From assembly GCF_002744715.1 (NCBI RefSeq), contig NZ_KZ319368.1, positions 1 through 64,000 on the forward strand: a stretch of 64,000 nucleotides of DNA, in the 5' to 3' direction. Shown here piece by piece: positions 44,042 through 53,430 of this stretch. The position numbers were made by a program, and so were the translations under genes. The stretch is from Marinobacter profundi (GTDB lineage Bacteria > Pseudomonadota > Gammaproteobacteria > Pseudomonadales > Oleiphilaceae). The notes under the pieces were generated by a model. The model did not search any database. It was not told the origin of the DNA and saw only the letters and a list, made by a program, of their open reading frames with translations. The stretch's first letter is position 1, and each line of letters begins with the position of its first letter.

Positions 44042-44146
44042 TCACTGCCCGGCCACCCAGGTGACCGCAAAGCCTACCGCAAGGACGATCAGGAGAGTGG
44101 CAGCAATGGCATCTACCTGGCTGTCAGTCCGGACGCTCTTCTTCAT
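44042..44146 (-). CDS. 34-residue single-helix membrane protein
   Basis: A very small frame, ATG at 44146 to TGA at 44042, reading MKKSVRTDSQVDAIAATLLI then VLAVGFAVTWVAGQ. It has one hydrophobic helix after a positive N-terminus. An AAGGGG ribosome site lies 8 bp upstream of the ATG. Short tail-to-tail spacing with DUF2970 (3 bp) and a normal-looking coding pattern support a real gene. It resembles short membrane proteins annotated only as hypothetical in relatives; function unknown. Confidence 0.65.
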   Translation of the reverse strand: MKKSVRTDSQVDAIAATLLIVLAVGFAVTWVAGQ

Positions 44147-44186
44147 GGCATTTCCCCTTGGCTGATTTTGTTATTTGTCAGGAATC

Positions 44187-44209
44187 GGGCATCTTTTCCA
44201 ACGATGCCC
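44187..44209. promoter_or_regulatory. Inverted repeat in the cysI / small-gene promoter region
   Basis: GGGCATC (44187-44193) and GATGCCC (44203-44209) form a perfect 7-bp inverted repeat around 9 bp. It lies 41 bp upstream of the 34-codon minus-strand gene and 165 bp before cysI. It could be an operator for either. No CysB box could be assigned with confidence in the rest of the 227-bp region. Confidence 0.35.
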
Positions 44210-44373
44210 CCTTTAATCTAGTCCATCGGCCGGATTCGTCCAGCACCCGCCTTTATCACCTAAATCGATAAACATATTTGGAAATAATCCTTTTTAGGAA
44301 TAAGAAGCCGGTGATATTCTGCCCCGCATAACATGGCTGTGCCTTCTTTTGGTTGCTTGCAGGACGTTCCACT

Positions 44374-46026
44374 ATGTATGTTTATGACGATCACGATCGG
44401 CAGATCCTCGCCGAGCGGGTTGCCCAATTCCGTGACCAGACCGAGCGAGCCCTCGCCGGTGAGCTGAGTGAAGACGAATTTCTGCCGCTTCGCCTCCAGA
44501 ACGGATTGTATGTCCAGCGCTTTGCACCGATGCTCCGGATCTGCGTACCTTATGGCATGATGCGCTCTGCCCAGTTGCGCCGCCTGGCCCGGATTACCCG
44601 GGACTACGACAAAGGTTATGCCCACTTCACGACCCGCCAGAACGTTCAGCTTAACTGGCCGGCCATAGAAGACGTTCCAGACATCCTGGCCGAGCTTGGC
44701 GAAGTGGAAATGCACGCCAACCAGACCAGCGGCAACTGCATCCGCAATACCACGACGGATCAGTTCGCCGGTGCCCAGCACGGCGAGGTTGCGGACCCGC
44801 GGCCGTACTGCGAGATTATTCGCCAGTGGTCGACCTTTCACCCCGAGTTTGCCTTCCTGCCCCGCAAATTCAAAGTTGCGGTGAATGCCCTGGAGAGCAC
44901 CGACCGCGCTGCGATCCAGGTGCACGACATAGGCTTGCAGATGATCACCAACGCCAGCGGTGACCTCGGGTTCCGGGTGCACGTCGGTGGCGGCCTGGGC
45001 CGGACGCCGATGGTGGGCCCGGTCATCCGCGAATTTTTGCCGGAGCTCGATCTGCTGACTTACCTTGAGGCCATCCTGCGGGTCTATAACCGCTATGGTC
45101 GTCGCGACAACAAGTACAAGGCCCGGATCAAGATTCTGGTCAAGGCACTCACGCCGGAGGGTTTTGCCGAGAAGGTGGAAGTGGAGTGGAGTCACATCAA
45201 GGACTCGCCTACCCGCCTGACCCGTGACGCCATCGAGCGGATCCAGGGTTACTTTACCGAACCGGCCTACCTGTCCCTCGACAACAACAGCGAGCAGCTG
45301 GCTGCGCAACGTTTTGAAAACCGGGCGTTCGACCAGTGGATGAGCCGTAACGTCGACAACCACAAGGTGCCCGGCTATGCCATCGTCACCCTGAGCATGA
45401 AAAAAACCGGGGTGCCGCCAGGGGATGTCACTGATCGCCAGCTCGAGCAAATCGCCGATCTCGCAGACCAGTACAGTTTTGGCGAAATCCGGGTAACCCA
45501 CCAGCAGAACGTGGTGCTGGCGGATGTCCGGCAAGACCGGTTATTTGAACTCTGGGAGCTCCTTGGCCCATTGGGCTTTGCCACCCCCAATCTCAATACC
45601 CTCACGGATATCATCTGCTGCCCGGGCGGCGACTATTGCGCGCTGGCCAACGCGAAATCCATCCCGGTGGCAGAGTCCATCCAGCGACGTTTCGATAACA
45701 TGGACTTCCTCTACGACGTCGGCGACCTGGACCTGAATATCTCGGGCTGCATGAATGCCTGTGGCCATCACCATGTCGGTGACATCGGGGTACTGGGCGT
45801 CGACAAGAAGGGTGAAGAGTTCTACCAGATCAGCCTTGGCGGCTCCTCCCGCCAGGACGCCGCGATCGGTAAGATTCTCGGCCCCTCCTTTGCCCAGGAG
45901 GACATGCCGGAGGTGGTGGAGAAGATCATCGGGGTCTACCTCGACCAACGGACGCCGGAAGAACGTTTTATTGATACTTATCGCAGGATCGGCATCGAGC
46001 CATTCAAGGAGCGGGTATATGCCTGA
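44374..46026 (+). CDS. cysI: Nitrite/sulfite reductase, ferredoxin-type hemoprotein (CysI)
   Basis: A 550-residue assimilatory sulfite reductase, starting MYVYDDHDRQILAERVAQFR at 44374. It has the two-fold repeat of NiR/SiR proteins, FTTRQNVQLNWP and IRVTHQQNVVLADV (siroheme-contacting RQN and HQQN), and the 4Fe-4S/siroheme cysteines in IICCPGGDYCALA (CX5C) and ISGCMNACGHHHVGD (CX3C). It reduces sulfite to sulfide for cysteine synthesis. It overlaps DUF934 by 8 bp; these two are a common Pseudomonas-type pair. Confidence 0.95.
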   Translation: MYVYDDHDRQILAERVAQFRDQTERALAGELSEDEFLPLRLQNGLYVQRFAPMLRICVPYGMMRSAQLRRLARITRDYDKGYAHFTTRQNVQLNWPAIEDVPDILAELGEVEMHANQTSGNCIRNTTTDQFAGAQHGEVADPRPYCEIIRQWSTFHPEFAFLPRKFKVAVNALESTDRAAIQVHDIGLQMITNASGDLGFRVHVGGGLGRTPMVGPVIREFLPELDLLTYLEAILRVYNRYGRRDNKYKARIKILVKALTPEGFAEKVEVEWSHIKDSPTRLTRDAIERIQGYFTEPAYLSLDNNSEQLAAQRFENRAFDQWMSRNVDNHKVPGYAIVTLSMKKTGVPPGDVTDRQLEQIADLADQYSFGEIRVTHQQNVVLADVRQDRLFELWELLGPLGFATPNLNTLTDIICCPGGDYCALANAKSIPVAESIQRRFDNMDFLYDVGDLDLNISGCMNACGHHHVGDIGVLGVDKKGEEFYQISLGGSSRQDAAIGKILGPSFAQEDMPEVVEKIIGVYLDQRTPEERFIDTYRRIGIEPFKERVYA

Positions 46027-46522
46027 CATCATCACCAGAGACGGCACCATCAAGCAGGATAACTGGACACTGGTGCCCCGCCCCGCCGCAGGCGACTCAC
46101 TGGAAGTGCCGGCCCAGCCGGCACTGATCCCCGCCGACCTCTGGCTGGCCGGACAGGAGCATTTTGAAGGCCGGCAAGACATCGGAGTCTGGCTCGACAG
46201 TCATGACGAACCGGAAATGCTCGCGGAAGTGGTCGAGCGCCTGCCCATCGTCGCCGTCAACTTCCCGAAGTTCAGCGACGGCCGGGGTTACAGCATTGCC
46301 CGGCTGTTGCGGGAGCGCTATGGGTACGGTAACGAATTGCGGGCAGTCGGTGACGTTCTGCTGGACCAGCTGCAATTCATGAAGCGCTGCGGTTTTGACA
46401 GCTACGCACTGCGACCTGACAAGGACATCAGCAAGGCACCGCGCTGTCTCAACTTCTTCAGCCAGACCTACCAGGCGGCGACGGATACTGACCTGCCGCT
46501 GTTCCGCCGGCGCGCGTCCTGA
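46019..46522 (+). CDS. DUF934 protein of assimilatory sulfate reduction
   Basis: A 167-residue protein from ATG 46019 overlapping the cysI end by 8 bp. It carries the DUF934 features IVAVNFPKFSDGRGYSIARLL and LRAVGDVLLDQLQFMKRCGF with DSYALRPDK. DUF934 always accompanies ferredoxin-type cysI in gammaproteobacteria and is probably an accessory for sulfite reductase (inference from context). A good terminator follows 33 bp later. Confidence 0.92.
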   Translation: MPDIITRDGTIKQDNWTLVPRPAAGDSLEVPAQPALIPADLWLAGQEHFEGRQDIGVWLDSHDEPEMLAEVVERLPIVAVNFPKFSDGRGYSIARLLRERYGYGNELRAVGDVLLDQLQFMKRCGFDSYALRPDKDISKAPRCLNFFSQTYQAATDTDLPLFRRRAS

Positions 46523-46554
46523 GACCTTCCCCGGCAAACGAACCCCAGCAAACG

Positions 46555-46583
46555 AAAGGGCAGCCCACGGGCTGCCCTTTTTT
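46555..46583 (+). terminator. Intrinsic terminator of cysI-DUF934
   Basis: AAAGGGCAGCCC (46555-46566) pairs with GGGCTGCCCTTT (46569-46580), giving a 12-bp stem followed by TTT. It separates cysI-DUF934 from the convergent acuI-like gene at 46602. Confidence 0.85.
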
Positions 46584-46601
46584 ATCCCGCCGGATCACCC
46601 G

Positions 46602-47600
46602 TCAGAGGTTGTGATCCAGCACGATCTTGCCGGCAGACTCGCCTTTGAGGAAGGCCTGCAGAGCCCCGCCAAGCTGACCCCGGCCGATGTCCCGCGCTGC
46701 CTGCTCAGTCTTCGGGCAGGCCCAGTCCGCGGCGAACCGACTCCAAACGGCCTGCTTGTCCGTCAGGGGAATCTCCACGGAATCCACGCCCAGCAAGTTT
46801 ACCCCTCGCAGGATAAACGGTAGCACGGTGGTCTCCAGCTGTGGGCCGGCAACCAGGCCGCAGCAGGCTACCGAGCCGCCCGGCCGGATCTGCTTAAGCA
46901 GCTCTGCCAGCGGGGAACCACCCACGGTATCTACCGCATTGGCAAACTGCGGCTTAAGCAACGGCTTCTTATCGGCAGTCAGAGCCTCGCGCCCGACAAC
47001 CTCAGCCGCGCCAAGGGCCTTGAGGCTATCGGCGTGGTCCGCCTTGCCACTGATGGCCACAACGTCAAAACCGAGCCTGGCCAGCAACTCCACAGCCACG
47101 CTGCCCACCGCGCCACTGGCACCGGTCACCGCAACCTTGCCCTGCTCCGGCTTTGCTCCCATGGCCAGCAGCTTCTGCACACACAATCCCGCAGTCAGGC
47201 CGGCAGTGCCGTAAATCATCGCCGTCCGGCCATCCCACCCGGCCGGCATCGGCACACACCAGCTGGCCGGCACCCGGATAAACTGGCCAAAACCACCTGC
47301 GGTATTCATCCCCAGGTCATAACCGGTCACGATGACAGAATCACCCACCGCCGGGGTGCCCGCAGTTGACGCAACCACTTCCCCGGCAGCATCAATTCCC
47401 GGGGTGTGGGGGTACTGCCGGGTAACCCCCTTGTTGCCGGCCGCAGACAACGCATCCTTGTAATTCAGCGACGAATAACGGACCTTGATCAATACCTCGC
47501 CATCCGGCAGATCACTCAGCCGAAGAACTTCCTCTGCGCCCTGATACTGCCCGTCACGCTCGTGTACCCGCCACGCCTTGAATTCATTGTTATCGCTCAT
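46602..47600 (-). CDS. acuI: NADPH-dependent acryloyl-CoA reductase / quinone oxidoreductase (AcuI/YhdH-like)
   Basis: A 332-residue MDR-family enzyme without zinc ligands. It shows VRYSSLNYKDALSAAGNKGV, PGIDAAGEVVAS, the AcuI/YhdH VTGYDLGMNTAGGFGQFIRV, and the nucleotide-binding VTGASGAVGSVAVELLARLG. AcuI reduces toxic acryloyl-CoA to propionyl-CoA in DMSP and propionate-related metabolism, which is common in marine bacteria; YhdH in E. coli has the same role. The general quinone oxidoreductase label is the alternative. It stands 24 bp after sohB on the same strand. Confidence 0.85.
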   Translation of the reverse strand: MSDNNEFKAWRVHERDGQYQGAEEVLRLSDLPDGEVLIKVRYSSLNYKDALSAAGNKGVTRQYPHTPGIDAAGEVVASTAGTPAVGDSVIVTGYDLGMNTAGGFGQFIRVPASWCVPMPAGWDGRTAMIYGTAGLTAGLCVQKLLAMGAKPEQGKVAVTGASGAVGSVAVELLARLGFDVVAISGKADHADSLKALGAAEVVGREALTADKKPLLKPQFANAVDTVGGSPLAELLKQIRPGGSVACCGLVAGPQLETTVLPFILRGVNLLGVDSVEIPLTDKQAVWSRFAADWACPKTEQAARDIGRGQLGGALQAFLKGESAGKIVLDHNL

Positions 47601-47624
47601 GGCCTTCCCCTTGCTACTAGGTAG

Positions 47625-48689
47625 TTACTGGATTTTCTGATTCCTGAACGCCCCCAGAACCCGCCACACCGTGTTTTCCAAGGCGACGCTGGCGGCAAGC
47701 CCGAGGCGCTCAGGCAAGGTCCGTTTACGCTGGAACGTCACTGAGATTACGTCGGCGCGATCGCACGCCTCAATGAGATATTCGTCGGACGTCTTGATCT
47801 CGTCGATCAGGCTCACTTCCAGGGCGCGCTTACCGAACCAGATGTCACCATTGGAGACTGCAGTGATGTCCACCGACGGGCGCCGCTCGCTGACGTAATC
47901 CTTGAACAGCTGATGGGTGTCTTCCAGATCCTCGATGAATTTCTGGCGACCTTTCTCGGTGTTTTCACCAAACACGGTCAGTGTGCGTTTATGCTCCCCG
48001 GCAGTCAGCACCTCGAAATCCACATCATTCTTTTGCAGGAAACGATGAAAATTCGGCAGCTGGGCCACCACACCGATTGACCCGAGAATGGCAAACGGCG
48101 ACGCCACAATACGGTCGGCAACACAGGCCATCATGTAGCCACCGCTGGCGGCCACCTTGTCGACGCAGGCCGTCAGCGTTATGCCTTTGTTGCGAATCCG
48201 ATCCAGCTGGGCAGCCGCCAGGCCATAGGCATGGACCAGCCCCCCGCCACTCTCCAGACGGATAACCACCTCATCCTTGCCCGGTTCGGCGATACTCAGC
48301 ACGGCGGACACAGCCTTTCGCAGGGTATCTGTATCACTGGCCTTGATGTCGCCGTCGAAATCCAGCACATACACCCGGGCCGGTTTCTCCTGATTTTGCT
48401 GACCACCTTTTGCTGCCTGCTTTTCGGATTTCTGGCGGGCTTTTTCTTCTTTCTTGTGGGCTTTTTCCCACTGCTTGCGCTCCTGGTCACTCATCAATCT
48501 GGCCCGCAGTGACTCCTGCAGCTTACGGTACGCCTCATTCAGCTTGCGCACACGCAACTCGCCGCCGCCCTCATGATCATCCTTGTCTTTCTGGGCGGCC
48601 GAAACCACGATGGACACAATCACCAGGATTGCCACCACTATGGTGACGGCTTTGGCGAGGAACAGCCCAAACTCAGTCAGAAATTCCAA
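47625..48689 (-). CDS. sohB: Inner membrane serine protease SohB (S49 peptidase)
   Basis: A 354-residue protein. An N-terminal membrane helix (FLAKAVTIVVAILVIVSIVV) is followed by a charged cytosolic linker (residues 45-105, KWEKAHKKEEKARQK type) and an S49 domain with the catalytic serine in AASGGYMMACVADRIVASPF and a lysine in AGEHKRTLTVFGENTEKGR. SohB digests membrane-protein fragments and signal peptides; the active site faces the periplasm. The AcuI-like gene follows 24 bp later. Confidence 0.94.
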   Translation of the reverse strand: MEFLTEFGLFLAKAVTIVVAILVIVSIVVSAAQKDKDDHEGGGELRVRKLNEAYRKLQESLRARLMSDQERKQWEKAHKKEEKARQKSEKQAAKGGQQNQEKPARVYVLDFDGDIKASDTDTLRKAVSAVLSIAEPGKDEVVIRLESGGGLVHAYGLAAAQLDRIRNKGITLTACVDKVAASGGYMMACVADRIVASPFAILGSIGVVAQLPNFHRFLQKNDVDFEVLTAGEHKRTLTVFGENTEKGRQKFIEDLEDTHQLFKDYVSERRPSVDITAVSNGDIWFGKRALEVSLIDEIKTSDEYLIEACDRADVISVTFQRKRTLPERLGLAASVALENTVWRVLGAFRNQKIQ

Positions 48690-48962
48690 ATTGCTTCTCC
48701 AGCCGGTTATTCAAAGTACAGGCGGATGATTGTAACCGAGGAGGCTGGCGGAACAAGTCGCCGAACGACTTCAAAAACATTAAAACAAGCGTTCGATCGA
48801 GCTTGACACACCCCGACGCTCCACCTAAAGTCGAATGGCGAAGTCGGCAGGACAACCGTCACTCCGGGTCGCTCCCGGTTGTGACTCAAGCGGCCATGAT
48901 TGGCCAGATAGCTGACCATAAGCCTACGCACGCGCTCGTTACACATCCAAAAGGTAAAAATA

Positions 48963-49277
48963 ATGTCTGTAGCCCAGATTTTTGAAAAGCTTGAACAAAA
49001 CTTCAATGCTGATGCAGCATCCGGTCTCGACCTGGTTTTCCAGTTTGATATTGAAGACGACAAGACCTACCACCTGGCAATCAACGACGGTGACTGCAAA
49101 ATGGTAGAGGGTTCCCACGAAGATCCTTCTGTCACCCTCATCATGAACTCCGAAACCCTGCAGGGTATTGTTTCCGGCGAAACCGACGGCATGCAGGCAT
49201 TCATGGCAGGCCAACTCCGTGCCGAGGGCGACATGATGCTGGCCACCAAGCTGGGCGAACTGTTCAAGATGGGCTAA
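48963..49277 (+). CDS. SCP2 sterol-binding domain protein
   Basis: A 104-residue single-domain protein of the SCP2 family: LVFQFDIEDDKTYHLAINDG, then SVTLIMNSETLQGIVSGETDG and AFMAGQLRAEGDMMLATKLG. SCP2 domains bind lipids such as acyl-CoA or sterols in a hydrophobic tunnel. It is a single gene ending at a terminator. Bacterial members near fatty-acid genes are thought to carry acyl chains. Confidence 0.92.
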   Translation: MSVAQIFEKLEQNFNADAASGLDLVFQFDIEDDKTYHLAINDGDCKMVEGSHEDPSVTLIMNSETLQGIVSGETDGMQAFMAGQLRAEGDMMLATKLGELFKMG

Positions 49278-49301
49278 GCTTCCCGGCCGCTCCAGCGAAA
49301 A

Positions 49302-49327
49302 AAACCCTGCCGAGGCAGGGTTTTTTT
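49302..49327 (+). terminator. Intrinsic terminator of the SCP2 gene
   Basis: AAACCCTGC (49302-49310) pairs with GCAGGGTTT (49315-49323) around a 4-base loop, then continues with T to 49327. The preceding A tract could also stop transcription in the reverse direction, although the next minus-strand gene ends at 49390. Confidence 0.85.
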
Positions 49328-49389
49328 ATGGCTACTGTTGCAACACCGGAACCGTCAGGCCCGCGTCATCCCGGGACAGACGACAAGCC

Positions 49390-51096
49390 TCAGAGGCCAA
49401 CATCATCCAGCGAGGACTCAGCCAGTTTCAGCAGATCGACGTTACGGTCTTCGCGCTGGCCGATTCCCTCGATGTAGTACTCCAGCGACGTCAGCGCATC
49501 GGCGAGAGCCTCAAGCACCTGGTTCGAAGGAGGCTGACGACTCTCCAGAAGCTTGCTCTCAATCGACAGTGCAACCCGCTTGAGGACCTTTGCCGCCTCC
49601 GGGTCATTAATCATCTGCAGGCCGCCCCAGATGCTGTGCAGCGTTGCCGGCAGGTTCGCCAGGTGCATCTTGTCGTAATCAGACTCAATAAACGCGGTGA
49701 TGGCGCGCTTGGCCAGGGTCAGTGCACTGCGGGCCTCGTCGGCAACCACAAACAACGCCTCGCGGAGATAAAGGGACTCCTCCCGGTTGCTGCGAACCTT
49801 GGCCAGCGCATCGGTCTCCGAGGTGATACCCCGGGTGACCATCTGCACCACCGCAGACTCGATACCCAGCACCGCGTCGGCCAGTTCGTACAGCTCGTCA
49901 CCCGCCGGCAGACGGTTATCGGCTTCCCATTGCCGCAGCTTTCCAGCCTCGGTTCGGGCCAGCGCCGACAACTGTTTCAGATCCAGCACCAGCAAGGTAT
50001 TGGCCAGCCGCTCCAGCGTCTCGGCGATGGATGCCAATTCGGCCAGATCCGGCTCAATTCCGCGCTCGATGATATCGAGCTTGTCCTTGAGCTGATTCAG
50101 TTCCTCCTGCAGGGCTTCGGACAGGGACTTCAGGACATCTGCGCCAGGTCCGTACAGCCGCTTGCTGTGGGCATCAAGGGTTGCGTCGGTGTATTCCGCC
50201 GGCGCCAGCCGGAACGCCGTAAGCGTACTGGTCACCTCCGGGTTGGACGAACCACTGCGGTAAAGGATGTAAATAAGGTCACGAATCAGCGAATCGGGAG
50301 CGTCCTTGGCCGTGGCAACCCGGCCTACGTAGACCACCTCGCGGGCATACTTTTCAACCCGCATCAGGGTCCGCTTCCGGGCCTTGTTGAATCCCATGTT
50401 ACGGTCGAGCATCGCCTCTGCCACCGTGGAAAACAAACACCACATCTGCCCCATCGGCTGGCCGCGACAAAGGCGGGCGAAACCACGGGCGGCACGGCTG
50501 AGCAGTTTCTTGCTGACCACATCACTGCGCTCCCGCAACACACCTAGCAAGGCGACCTGCAGTGTCAGTCGCATGCGGCGGGCCATGATCTCGTACTCGG
50601 CATCCGTACCCTCGAATGGCGCCAGAGGAACAGTGGCGCAGAAGTTGGGACGCTTGCTGACGTCTACATCGAAAAACCAGGATTCGGGATAAGGTTTTTC
50701 GCGGCGGGCCTCACGCAGATCATTGATGATCGGCAACAGCAGTTCGGGATGATCCTCCCGCTGCTGGTGGTAGTACTCGACGTAGCGGCGCAGAATGAAC
50801 AGTGCGCTGTTCAGTGTGGTGAGGAGAATATTCTTGTCGTCATTGGCGCCAACCGGCACGTCATTGGCAATGCCAACTGCTTCCTGGCACAGCAGTGTGC
50901 CGCCCCGCAGCTCCACCAGGACAAAAATGCCCCGTAACTGATTGATGTAATCGACACAGTTCTGGAGGTCTTCACCACTTTCCCGGTTTTCCTGAAAACG
51001 CTCAAGGCTGGTTTCTGCCTGCCGGATGGTCTGTTCAATTTCCGCTTTGACCAGATCAAATGACTGCGATTTCGTCGCAAGAGACGATTGAACCAT
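49390..51096 (-). CDS. Stand-alone homologue of the ChpA N-terminal (Hpt-like) region
   Basis: A 568-residue, all-helical protein. LVKAEIEQTIRQAETSLERF and LRGIFVLVELRGGTLLCQEA near the start, then LASIAETLERLANTLLVLDL in the second half, resemble the non-catalytic N-terminal part of ChpA, the CheA-like kinase of Pseudomonas type IV pilus signalling. There is no kinase or receiver domain and no standard Hpt histidine motif could be assigned. It may be a scaffold or pseudo-phosphotransfer protein affecting twitching (inference). Single gene. Confidence 0.75.
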   Translation of the reverse strand: MVQSSLATKSQSFDLVKAEIEQTIRQAETSLERFQENRESGEDLQNCVDYINQLRGIFVLVELRGGTLLCQEAVGIANDVPVGANDDKNILLTTLNSALFILRRYVEYYHQQREDHPELLLPIINDLREARREKPYPESWFFDVDVSKRPNFCATVPLAPFEGTDAEYEIMARRMRLTLQVALLGVLRERSDVVSKKLLSRAARGFARLCRGQPMGQMWCLFSTVAEAMLDRNMGFNKARKRTLMRVEKYAREVVYVGRVATAKDAPDSLIRDLIYILYRSGSSNPEVTSTLTAFRLAPAEYTDATLDAHSKRLYGPGADVLKSLSEALQEELNQLKDKLDIIERGIEPDLAELASIAETLERLANTLLVLDLKQLSALARTEAGKLRQWEADNRLPAGDELYELADAVLGIESAVVQMVTRGITSETDALAKVRSNREESLYLREALFVVADEARSALTLAKRAITAFIESDYDKMHLANLPATLHSIWGGLQMINDPEAAKVLKRVALSIESKLLESRQPPSNQVLEALADALTSLEYYIEGIGQREDRNVDLLKLAESSLDDVGL

Positions 51097-51349
51097 AAAC
51101 GCTTCCTGTTACCGGTGCGGGTGACACCGCGTCCTCTTTGTAATTTTGTGACCGGGTCGATTGCATTTCAGACCGGTCTGTTTTCCTGAAACCTCTTTTC
51201 CGTCCGGAAGACAGGGTTCCTGAAAAAATGGTTTTCTGGTCATTACTTATAACACAATTCTCAAGTACCTCAAGAAAGCGGGAATGTAACAAAACGTACA
51301 CTGTGACCTACCCGAGTTACCCGAGAATAAGGAGCCGCAAAAGCGTGAC

Positions 51350-52066
51350 CTAACTGGTTCCGTCCAGGCGGGACCAGATGGTCTCGCCGGTGGCTTTGCC
51401 AACAACTCCCATGAATTCGTCATGGGCAGCACACTCTTCCCCGCTCGCCCGGATGACCGGTAGCGGCCGACGGCCTGCCGGTAACCGGCGAATGCCCCCG
51501 GCAGCCCCCGAATCGTCACCCGCGGAATCCAGCGAAAATGCGGTCTGGCCACCGGTGAGCAGCAGGTAGACATCAGCCAGAATCTCGGCATCCAGCAGTG
51601 CGCCGTGGAGCTCGCGACTGCTGTTGTCGACACCATAACGTTTACACAGCGCGTCGAGGTTGTTCTTTTGCCCGGGATGACGGGCACGGGCGATCGCCAG
51701 GGAGTCGACAATGCCGCAGTGATCGGCCGTTTTGCGCACCGGCCTGAGGCGGGCAAATTCCGAATCCATGAATCCCACGTCGAACGCCGCGTTATGGATG
51801 ACCAGTTCGGCACCCTTGATAAATTCAAAGAATTCTTCGGCAATTTCGGCGAATTTAGGCTTATCTTTCAGGAATTCATTGGTAATGCCGTGAACGGTAA
51901 TGGCTTCCGCCTCTACCTCCCGCTCCGGATTGATATAGACGTGGTAATGACGCCCGGTTAGCTGACGCTCCATCAGCTCAACACAACCGATTTCGATGAT
52001 CCGGTGACCTTCGTTGGGATCAATACCCGTGGTTTCCGTATCCAGTACGATCTGTCTCATATCCAC
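51350..52066 (-). CDS. dnaQ: DNA polymerase III epsilon subunit (3'-5' proofreading exonuclease)
   Basis: A 238-residue exonuclease with the three DnaQ motifs: ExoI QIVLDTETTGID, ExoII VIHNAAFDVGFMD and ExoIII HGALLDAEILADVYLLL (HxAxxD). It proofreads during chromosomal replication and binds the alpha subunit through its C-terminal part. The start can be ATG 52066 or 52060 (MRQIV). It follows rnhA by 31 bp; gloB-methyltransferase-rnhA-dnaQ order is conserved in the Pseudomonas group. Confidence 0.96.
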   Translation of the reverse strand: MDMRQIVLDTETTGIDPNEGHRIIEIGCVELMERQLTGRHYHVYINPEREVEAEAITVHGITNEFLKDKPKFAEIAEEFFEFIKGAELVIHNAAFDVGFMDSEFARLRPVRKTADHCGIVDSLAIARARHPGQKNNLDALCKRYGVDNSSRELHGALLDAEILADVYLLLTGGQTAFSLDSAGDDSGAAGGIRRLPAGRRPLPVIRASGEECAAHDEFMGVVGKATGETIWSRLDGTS

Positions 52067-52097
52067 TACTACCCGGTATTACAAATGATGGTTTGAC

Positions 52098-52541
52098 TCA
52101 GGAGCCGGAGAGTTCGGCAACGCCGCGATTGGCCAGCTCATCCGCCAACTCGTTATCGGGAATGCCCGCATGCCCCTTGACCCAATGCCAGTTAACTTTA
52201 TGGCGGGCGACCTCGAGGTCCAGCTCGCGCCAGAGATCTTCGTTCTTGACCGGTTTGCGTGCGGAGGTTTTCCAGCCGTTGCGCTTCCACCCGGCCATCC
52301 ATTCGGTTATGCCCTTGCGTACATACTGCGAATCGGTATAGAGCTCGACTGCACAATGGCGCTTCAGGGCCTTCAGGCCACGAATGGCCGCCATCAGTTC
52401 CATCCGGTTATTGGTGGTGTTGCTCTCGCCACCGTGCAAGGTCTTCATCACCTCACCATACCTCAACACGACGCCCCAGCCTCCCGGACCAGGGTTGCCC
52501 TTGCAGGCGCCGTCGGTATACATCACAACTGGATCCGGCAT
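52098..52541 (-). CDS. rnhA: Ribonuclease HI
   Basis: A 147-residue RNase H with all catalytic acids: [16 protein letters not shown] (Asp), [13 protein letters not shown] (Glu), [13 protein letters not shown] (Asp) and [18 protein letters not shown] (His/Asp). It degrades RNA in RNA-DNA hybrids. The ATG at 52541 follows a GGGAGTAG site; a much longer open frame extends upstream through the methyltransferase gene, but it lacks family similarity. The start lies 2 bp after the methyltransferase stop, so translation is coupled. Confidence 0.96.
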   Translation of the reverse strand: MPDPVVMYTDGACKGNPGPGGWGVVLRYGEVMKTLHGGESNTTNNRMELMAAIRGLKALKRHCAVELYTDSQYVRKGITEWMAGWKRNGWKTSARKPVKNEDLWRELDLEVARHKVNWHWVKGHAGIPDNELADELANRGVAELSGS

Positions 52542-52543
52542 TC

Positions 52544-53326
52544 CTACTCCCGTTTTGCTGACCTCGCACACCCCCCGGACGCACCAATCGTGCCCGCCAC
52601 CGGGAGTGAAATCACTTGCTTGTGTCGCCATGTACGACGCGATTTGATGGGCGCGCACACCCGCTTGGTGGCAAGGATACAGTAATATGCTCCGACAGGA
52701 AGAAGCCGGTATCCGGGCAGCCACTTTTTCTCTTCGCCAAACCGCAGCACGCCAGGATTCTGCACCGGCGGCAACCGGAAATGGGTTCCCGCCGTTTCGA
52801 TATCGAAATCCAGCAGACTGAGCCAGTCTTCCATCCTTCCCTTCATCATGAAACGTCCACCCCAGGGGCCGGCATGGGAGCGGGACACCAGTTTGCGCAC
52901 GCCCCAGAGGCTGACCGGGTTAAAGCCGACCAGCAGCATCTGCCCGCCCCCCCGCAACACCCGGGATGCTTCTCGCAGCACCTGATGAGGGTAAGGTGAA
53001 AAATCCACCGTGTGGTGGAGCAGCACCAGATCCATGGAATCGCCGGGAAACGGCAATTCATCGGCGTCACACACGGCCACGCCATCGGCCAGACTGTCCG
53101 CCCAGCGCGCGGTGGTCAGGATCTTGTGGGAATAGTCCGAGCCGCTGGCCAGCGGCAATCGATGACTCAGCCCCACCTGTAACTGACGGGCGCCACTCAA
53201 ACCCTGCAACTGACGGTCCACACAACGCCGCTGGTCCGCAAGCAACGCCCTGCCAAGGGGCGTCTGGAACCAACGCTCGAAGCTGGCATGCCGCTCGACA
53301 TAATCGGGAGCCACGGCGGAAGCCAT
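52544..53326 (-). CDS. Class I SAM-dependent methyltransferase
   Basis: A 260-residue protein of the methyltransferase type-11 fold: [40 protein letters not shown] and PYPHQVL are seen. The usual glycine-rich motif I is weak ([16 protein letters not shown]), as in the family members found between gloB and rnhA in Pseudomonas and relatives. The substrate is unknown. Divergent from gloB (104 bp) and 2 bp before rnhA. Confidence 0.85.
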   Translation of the reverse strand: MASAVAPDYVERHASFERWFQTPLGRALLADQRRCVDRQLQGLSGARQLQVGLSHRLPLASGSDYSHKILTTARWADSLADGVAVCDADELPFPGDSMDLVLLHHTVDFSPYPHQVLREASRVLRGGGQMLLVGFNPVSLWGVRKLVSRSHAGPWGGRFMMKGRMEDWLSLLDFDIETAGTHFRLPPVQNPGVLRFGEEKKWLPGYRLLPVGAYYCILATKRVCAPIKSRRTWRHKQVISLPVAGTIGASGGCARSAKRE

Positions 53327-53430
53327 TGCATCTCCTCCGGTATGACCCGGGACAGGTTACCCCGGGTTGGGCAATCGAAATGATTGCTCTATCATAACAG
53401 TGACACTCCACGGCGCACACAAGGGATCTT

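Noticed and set aside
44147..44373. CysB box before cysI
   Set aside because: AT-rich repeats near 44260-44320 look suggestive, but CysB sites are too degenerate to assign by eye.
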